Shown: piece by piece, positions 59,632-64,000 of the stretch
Layout of the letters: each line of letters opens with the position of its first letter
Position numbering within the stretch: the first letter of the stretch is position 1
DNA from: Nocardioides panaciterrulae
GTDB taxonomy: Bacteria; Actinomycetota; Actinomycetes; Propionibacteriales; Nocardioidaceae
NCBI RefSeq assembly: GCF_013409645.1
Contig: NZ_JACCBG010000001.1
Coordinates: 2,850,001-2,914,000, forward strand
Length of the DNA: 64,000 nt
Reading direction: 5' to 3'
Notes under the pieces: generated by a model
Databases searched by the model: none
The model's input: only the letters and a program-made list of their open reading frames with translations
What the model was told of the DNA's origin: nothing
Made by a program: the position numbers and the translations under genes

Positions 59632-61092
59632 TCACATCCGCTGCTCGGCCCGGTCCCCCGCCCAGTCGGTGTGGAACGTGCCCTCGCGGTCGGTGCGCTG
59701 GTAGGTGTGCGCGCCGAAGTCGTCGCGCAGCAGCTGGATCAGCGCGGCGGGCAGCCGGTCGCGCCGCAGCGCGTCGAAGTACGCCAGCGACGAGGAGAAC
59801 GCCGGCACCGGGACACCGGCCCGGACCGCGGTCGCCACGACCCGGCGCCAGGCCTCGAGGCCGTCGCGCACCGCGTCGGCGAAGTACGCCGCGGTCAGCA
59901 GCGTGGTCAGGTCGGGCTCCTCGGCGTACGCCTCGCGGATCCGGTCCAGGAACTGCGCCCGGATGATGCAGCCGCCGCGCCAGATCGTGGCCAACTGCCC
60001 GAGGTCGACGTGCCAGCCGTGCTCGCGGGCGCCGGCGGCGAGCTGGTCGAAGCCCTGCGCGTAGGCCACGACCTTCGAGGCGTAGAGGGCCGCTCGGACG
60101 TCGTCGACGAACGCCTCACCGGCCCCGTCACCCGGCCCGTCACCGGCGGCGGCAGGGGCGTCGGCGAACGCCGCCCGCGCCGCGGCACGCTGCTCGCCGT
60201 GCCCGGAGAGGCTGCGGGCGAAGGTCGCCTCGGCGATGCCGGTCACCGGTACGCCGAGGTCGAGGGCGCTCTGCACGGTCCAGCGGCCGGTGCCCTTCTG
60301 CTCGGCCTCGTCGCGGACCACGTCGACGAACGGCGTGCCGTCGGGGTCGGTGTGGGTCAGCACGTCCGCGGTGGTCTCGATCAGGAACGACTCCAGGTCG
60401 CCGTCGTTCCAGTCGCGGAACACCTCGGCGATCCCGGCCGGCTCCAGCGCGGCGACCTCGCGCAGCAGGTCGTAGGACTCCGCGATCAGCTGCATGTCGG
60501 CGTACTCGATGCCGTTGTGCACCATCTTCACGAAGTGCCCGGCGCCCCCCGCGCCCACGTGGGCGCAGCAGGGCGTCCCGTCGACCTGGGCCGCGATGCG
60601 CTCCAGGATCGGCCCGAGCCGCTCGTAGGCCTCGTCGGAGCCACCGACCATGATCGAGGGGCCGCGCAGCGCGCCCTCCTCGCCGCCGGAGACCCCCATG
60701 CCGACGAAGTGCAGCCGCCGGTCGGCCAGTGCGGCCTCGCGCCGGATCGTGTCGGTGTAGTGGGCGTTGCCGGCGTCGACGACGATGTCGCCCTCGTCGA
60801 GCAGCGGGACCAGCTCGTCGAGGACGGCGTCGGTGGGCTCGCCCGCCTTGACCATCACGACGATCGCCCGGGGACGCTCGATCGAGGCGACGAAGTCCTC
60901 GAGGCTCTCGGAGCCGACGAAGTCGCCGTCGCCGCCGAACTCCTCGAGCAGCGCGGTCGTCCGCGCCGCGGTCCGGTTGTGCACGGCGACCCGCTGCCCG
61001 TCGGGCGCCAGGTTGCGGGCCAGGTTGCGGGCCAGGTTGCGGCCCATCACCGCGAGTCCGGTGACTCCGATGGTGGCCAGCTGTTCAGGCAC
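59632..61092 (-). CDS. gnd: 6-phosphogluconate dehydrogenase (decarboxylating)
   Basis: 486 residues. Rossmann 'IGVTGLAVMGRNLARN' and 'AVHNRT', then 'FVGMGVSGGEEGALRGPSIM' (substrate loop), 'GHFVKMVHNGIEYADMQLIA' (catalytic Lys) and 'QKGTGRWTVQSALDLGVP'. C-terminal 'NLARDYFGAHTY'-type tail reads 'QLLRDDFGAHTYQRTDREG'. Oxidises 6-phosphogluconate to ribulose 5-phosphate with NADP+ in the pentose phosphate pathway. Odd feature: the helix after the glycine motif repeats NLAR three times through a 12-bp tandem duplication. Confidence 0.93.
   Translation of the reverse strand: MPEQLATIGVTGLAVMGRNLARNLARNLAPDGQRVAVHNRTAARTTALLEEFGGDGDFVGSESLEDFVASIERPRAIVVMVKAGEPTDAVLDELVPLLDEGDIVVDAGNAHYTDTIRREAALADRRLHFVGMGVSGGEEGALRGPSIMVGGSDEAYERLGPILERIAAQVDGTPCCAHVGAGGAGHFVKMVHNGIEYADMQLIAESYDLLREVAALEPAGIAEVFRDWNDGDLESFLIETTADVLTHTDPDGTPFVDVVRDEAEQKGTGRWTVQSALDLGVPVTGIAEATFARSLSGHGEQRAAARAAFADAPAAAGDGPGDGAGEAFVDDVRAALYASKVVAYAQGFDQLAAGAREHGWHVDLGQLATIWRGGCIIRAQFLDRIREAYAEEPDLTTLLTAAYFADAVRDGLEAWRRVVATAVRAGVPVPAFSSSLAYFDALRRDRLPAALIQLLRDDFGAHTYQRTDREGTFHTDWAGDRAEQRM
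61009..61044. repeat. 12-bp tandem triplication within gnd
   Basis: CAGGTTGCGGGC, an identical copy, and CAGGTTGCGGCC, encoding (NLAR)x3 just after the nucleotide-binding glycine motif. In-frame, so the protein stays open with one or two extra four-residue units compared with typical relatives (NLARN or NFARN once). Confidence 0.85.
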
Positions 61093-61153
61093 GGTTCTCC
61101 TCTGCTCGACGGTGGATGGGGCGGGTGGTCGGTCGGGGGTCCCGAGCCCGCGG

Positions 61154-62248
61154 TCAGCGTCGCGAGCCGGCGTCCTCGCCCGCGCTCGAGCCGTTGCCGT
61201 TGCCGTTGCCGTTCTCGAGGCGGATCCGGCGGCCCTTCTCGACGTCCTTGCGCTGCTTCTTCTCCGCCTTCTTGATGTTGCGGTCGTCGCGCGGCGGCAG
61301 CTGGATGCGCTCCTCGGCGGCGATGCCCGCCTGCAGCTCGCGGCCGCGCTCGAGCTCGGCGTCCAGCTCGGCCCCGAAGAGCAGCGCGAGGTTGGTCAGC
61401 CACAGCCACAGCAGGAACACGATGACCCCGGCCAGCGAGCCGTAGGTCTTGTCGTAGGAGGAGAAGTGGGAGACGTAGAGCGCGAACAGCGCCGACACGA
61501 CGATCCACCCGACGATCGCCACGCCGGCACCGACGCTGAGCCACCGGAACCGGGGCTGGCGCACGTTCGGCGTGGACCAGTAGAGGATCGCGACGATCAG
61601 GCCGATGATCAGCAGCATCACCGGCCACTTGACGATGTTCCAGGCGTTGACCACGGTCGAGCCGAGGCCGAGCTGGGCGCCGATCGCCCCAGCCACCGGC
61701 CCGGACACCACCAGCCCGACCATCGTCACCGCGGCCAGCACGACCAGGAGCGCGGTGACCAGCAGGACCGTCGGGCGCAGCTTCCAGATCGGTCGCCCCT
61801 CCTGGATCTCGTACATCCGGTTCATCGCGCGGCCGAACGCCCCGACGTAGCCCGAGGCCGACCACAGGGCGCCGAGGAGTCCCAGCACCAGCGCGAGGCC
61901 ACCGCCGGGGGTGTTGCTGAGGTCCGTCAGGATCGGCTTGATCGTGTGAGCCTGCGAACGGGCACCGATCTGCCTGAGGATCGTCACGATGGTGTCGACC
62001 GAGTGCTGGCCCTGACCGACGAGGCTGACCAGCGAGAGCAGCGCGATCGCGGCGGGGAACATCGCCAGCACGGCGTAGTAGGTGAGCGCGGCAGCCAGGT
62101 CGGTGCACTGGTCCTTGGAGAACTCGCGCAGCGTCTTGCGTGCGACGTAGTGCCAGGACCGCTTGGTCAGCGCCAGGGGCGAGTCGGGGTCGGAGTCGTC
62201 CTCCACCCGGTCGGCGGGGACGTCACGCGAGTGGGCTGCATGGCTCAT
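61154..62248 (-). CDS. YihY/BrkB-family membrane protein
   Basis: 364 residues from ATG 62248. Five to six membrane helices with the family core 'AAALTYYAVLAMFPAAIALL', 'GGLALVLGLLGALWSASGYV', 'YGSLAGVIVFLLWLWLTNLA' and the following 'LLFGAELDAELERGR'. The C-terminal cytoplasmic tail is Lys-rich and ends with Asn-Gly repeats (ENGNGNGNGSS, from a 6-bp tandem repeat near 61195). Family role unclear, possibly transport. Separated from gnd by 61 bp on the same strand. Confidence 0.9.
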   Translation of the reverse strand: MSHAAHSRDVPADRVEDDSDPDSPLALTKRSWHYVARKTLREFSKDQCTDLAAALTYYAVLAMFPAAIALLSLVSLVGQGQHSVDTIVTILRQIGARSQAHTIKPILTDLSNTPGGGLALVLGLLGALWSASGYVGAFGRAMNRMYEIQEGRPIWKLRPTVLLVTALLVVLAAVTMVGLVVSGPVAGAIGAQLGLGSTVVNAWNIVKWPVMLLIIGLIVAILYWSTPNVRQPRFRWLSVGAGVAIVGWIVVSALFALYVSHFSSYDKTYGSLAGVIVFLLWLWLTNLALLFGAELDAELERGRELQAGIAAEERIQLPPRDDRNIKKAEKKQRKDVEKGRRIRLENGNGNGNGSSAGEDAGSRR

Positions 62249-62303
62249 ACCGGACTCGTACCCCCCGCCAGCGCTCGCCACACCGATCGGTGCCCGGGGC
62301 GGC

Positions 62304-63929
62304 TCACCCCCGCAGCGTCCACCGTCGGAACCGGGCGTGCGCCAGGGCGGCCCGGGCCGCGTTGCGGCCGGCGGCCCCGTGCACGCCCCCGCCCGGGTGC
62401 GCTGAGGCCGACCCGAGGTAGAGGTTCTTCACGGGGGTCTCGGCCCGCCCGGAGCCCGGCACCGGCCGGAACACCAGCTGCTGGTGGAGCTGGGCGGTGC
62501 CCCCGTCGAGCGCGCCCCCGATCAGGTTGGCGTCGCGGGCCTCGAGCTCACGCGGGCCGAGGATGCGGCGGGCCAACACCCGGTCGCCGAAGCCCGGCGC
62601 CAGCTCCTCGACCCGGGCCTGCATCCGGTCGGCGAAGCGCTCCTTGTCGGCCTCGTCCCACACGCCCCGGACGCCCCCGTCCCCCGCGTCGGAGACCGTC
62701 TGCTGGGGCACGTGGGTGTAGGCCCACGCCGACTCGGTGCCCGCCGGGGAGCGGGTGGCGTCGGTGGTGGTCATCTGGCCGGCCAGCATGAACGGCCGGG
62801 CGGGGATGCGCCGGGAGGCGACCTGGGCGAGCGCCTCGTTCATCTGCTCGACCGAGTCCGCGACGTGGAAGGTGCCCGGCGCGTACGCCGGCTCCGCGGC
62901 CCACGGGATCGGCCCGGAGAGGGCCCAGTCGACCTTGACCGTGCCCGGGCCCATCTCGAAGTCGCGCATCCGGTCCAGGGTGCGCCGGGGCAGGTGCTCG
63001 GCCGCGACCAGGCCGCCGTACAGGTGCGGGGCCGCGACGTCGGCGACGACCGCGTGCCGGGCCGCGAAGGCCTGGCCGTCCCGGGTGCGCACGCCCACGG
63101 CGCGGCCGTCGCGGACCTCGACCGAGGCCACCTCGGCGCCGCACCGGACGTCGCCGCCGCGGTCGGTGAGCCGGCGGGCCAGCGCCCGGGAGAGCTCCCC
63201 CGCGCCGCCCTCGGGCACCGGGAACCCCACGGTCTGGCCGAGCATCGACATCAGCAGCCCCATCAGCCCGGACCCGGGCGCGTCCAGGGGGATGTCGGCG
63301 TGACCGGCGTTGCCGGCCAGCAGGATCCGCGGAGCCTCGCCGCCGAACCGGGCCCGGCCGAGCTCGACCACCGGGGTCAGCAGCGTCTTGACGAAGTCCA
63401 GGCCCCCGACCCGGGGCAGCCGGGCCATCGTGCCCAGCCCGTAGCGCACCGGCGGGAACGGCGAGAGGAAGGCGCCGATCACCTGTTCGCCGATCTTGTC
63501 CCACATTGCGCAGAGGTCCAGCCAGGCCTCGCCGTCGCCGGCGTGCTGCTGGTCCATCAGCGTCGCGGTCACCTCGCGGTCGCGGTGCAGCAGCGCCCAG
63601 CGGGGCTCGCCCTGAGCGTCACCGGGGTCGCGCCCCGGCAGCCGCCCGAGCAGGTGGCCCAGCACGGCGGGCGCGTGCCGCCAGGTGACGCCGTACCGCT
63701 CGAGGTCCAGCGCCAGCAGCGCCGGCGAGGCCGCCGCCAGCGGGTAGAAGGCGCTGAACGTGTCGTGGACGAAGTCCGGGTGCACCTCCCGGTCGCTGCG
63801 CACGGCCCCGCCGACCTCGGGCTGGGCCTCCAGCACCAGCACCGACCAGCCGGCGTCCGCGAGGTGGTTGGCGGCGGCGAGACCGTTGGGGCCGGCGCCG
63901 ATCACGATCGCGTCGTGTTCGCTGCTCAC
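62304..63929 (-). CDS. Phytoene desaturase-like FAD oxidoreductase, second type
   Basis: 541 residues from GTG 63929, starting four bases after the upstream stop. 'DAIVIGAGPNGLAAANHLAD' with 'VLVLEAQPEVGGAVRSDREV' for FAD, substrate region 'FSAFYPLAAASPALLALDLE', and C-terminal 'NLYLGSASAHPGGGVHGAAG'. Related to, but clearly distinct from, the enzyme at 53231. Substrate unknown. Confidence 0.9.
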   Translation of the reverse strand: MSSEHDAIVIGAGPNGLAAANHLADAGWSVLVLEAQPEVGGAVRSDREVHPDFVHDTFSAFYPLAAASPALLALDLERYGVTWRHAPAVLGHLLGRLPGRDPGDAQGEPRWALLHRDREVTATLMDQQHAGDGEAWLDLCAMWDKIGEQVIGAFLSPFPPVRYGLGTMARLPRVGGLDFVKTLLTPVVELGRARFGGEAPRILLAGNAGHADIPLDAPGSGLMGLLMSMLGQTVGFPVPEGGAGELSRALARRLTDRGGDVRCGAEVASVEVRDGRAVGVRTRDGQAFAARHAVVADVAAPHLYGGLVAAEHLPRRTLDRMRDFEMGPGTVKVDWALSGPIPWAAEPAYAPGTFHVADSVEQMNEALAQVASRRIPARPFMLAGQMTTTDATRSPAGTESAWAYTHVPQQTVSDAGDGGVRGVWDEADKERFADRMQARVEELAPGFGDRVLARRILGPRELEARDANLIGGALDGGTAQLHQQLVFRPVPGSGRAETPVKNLYLGSASAHPGGGVHGAAGRNAARAALAHARFRRWTLRG

Positions 63930-63933
63930 CCGC

Positions 63934-64000
63934 TCACCCGTCGCCCCGGCGGGCCGCCCGCCGCTCGGCGAGGAACGCCAGCCGGCGCAGGCTCTCGGTG
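63934..64000 (-). CDS. C-terminus of a gene running off the right edge
   Basis: Twenty-one codons (TESLRRLAFLAERRAARRG, then DG) and TGA at 63934-63936, immediately before the FAD enzyme GTG. The frame is open to the window edge and the close stop-start spacing suggests an operon. Too short to identify. Confidence 0.5.
   Translation of the reverse strand, partial: TESLRRLAFLAERRAARRGDG

Overview
The window is high-GC actinobacterial chromosome. An oligoribonuclease gene followed by tRNA-His, a mycothiol-dependent maleylpyruvate isomerase-like protein, an F420-type flavin oxidoreductase, GTG starts and dense ATGA/GTGA stop-start overlaps all point to Actinomycetota. A Nocardioides-like member of the Propionibacteriales is my best guess; the genus is inference.

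Layout. (1) 1-2.9 kb: a truncated DinB/maleylpyruvate-isomerase gene divergent from a MarR regulator with a perfect operator between them, a VOC protein and a MetF-like protein. (2) 2.95-6.3 kb: a nest of insertion sequences. An IS3-family element is interrupted by an ISL3 element (perfect 8-bp target duplication) and by an IS110 element whose 5' non-coding region reads as a bridge RNA. All four guide segments can be matched by eye to the element's own ends and to the IS3 gene it landed in. (3) 6.6-12.8 kb: a sulfatase operon with a DUF1269-sulfatase fusion, a DUF6325 protein, a tiny Arg/Asp-rich protein, a cation/proton antiporter and an anaerobic sulfatase maturase. (4) 13.1-34.4 kb: an accessory region bounded by two diverged 100-bp direct repeats, the right one forming the 5' flank of tRNA-Arg(UCU). 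It holds ABC exporters, two-component systems, an IS21 relic with an IS481 inserted at the istB stop codon, and a decayed inverted paralogue of the ATPase-permease-regulator set. (5) 34.4-64 kb: ordinary chromosome with a SigF/SigB-type sigma factor, a LuxR-type regulator, adenosine deaminase, a DsbA/MauE pair, orn, tRNA-His, SCO1, tRNA-Lys, 6-phosphogluconate dehydrogenase, a YihY membrane protein and two phytoene-desaturase-like flavoproteins. A glycosyltransferase gene set of unknown product lies in two blocks (37.2-40.4 kb and 45.9-50.0 kb).

How genes work together. The sulfatase carries the CxPxR motif that must be converted to formylglycine, and the maturase in the same operon can do this. 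The FtsX-type exporter (lipoprotein, two ATPases, permease) is bracketed by a histidine kinase and an OmpR regulator that probably control it. A separate RR-HK-PepSY operon faces a secreted protein gene. A heme-oxygenase-like iron enzyme and a CDGSH Fe-S protein are translationally coupled.

The strongest discovery candidate is the IS110 bridge RNA, apparently programmed to hit the DNA encoding the conserved catalytic-Glu motif of IS3-family transposases.
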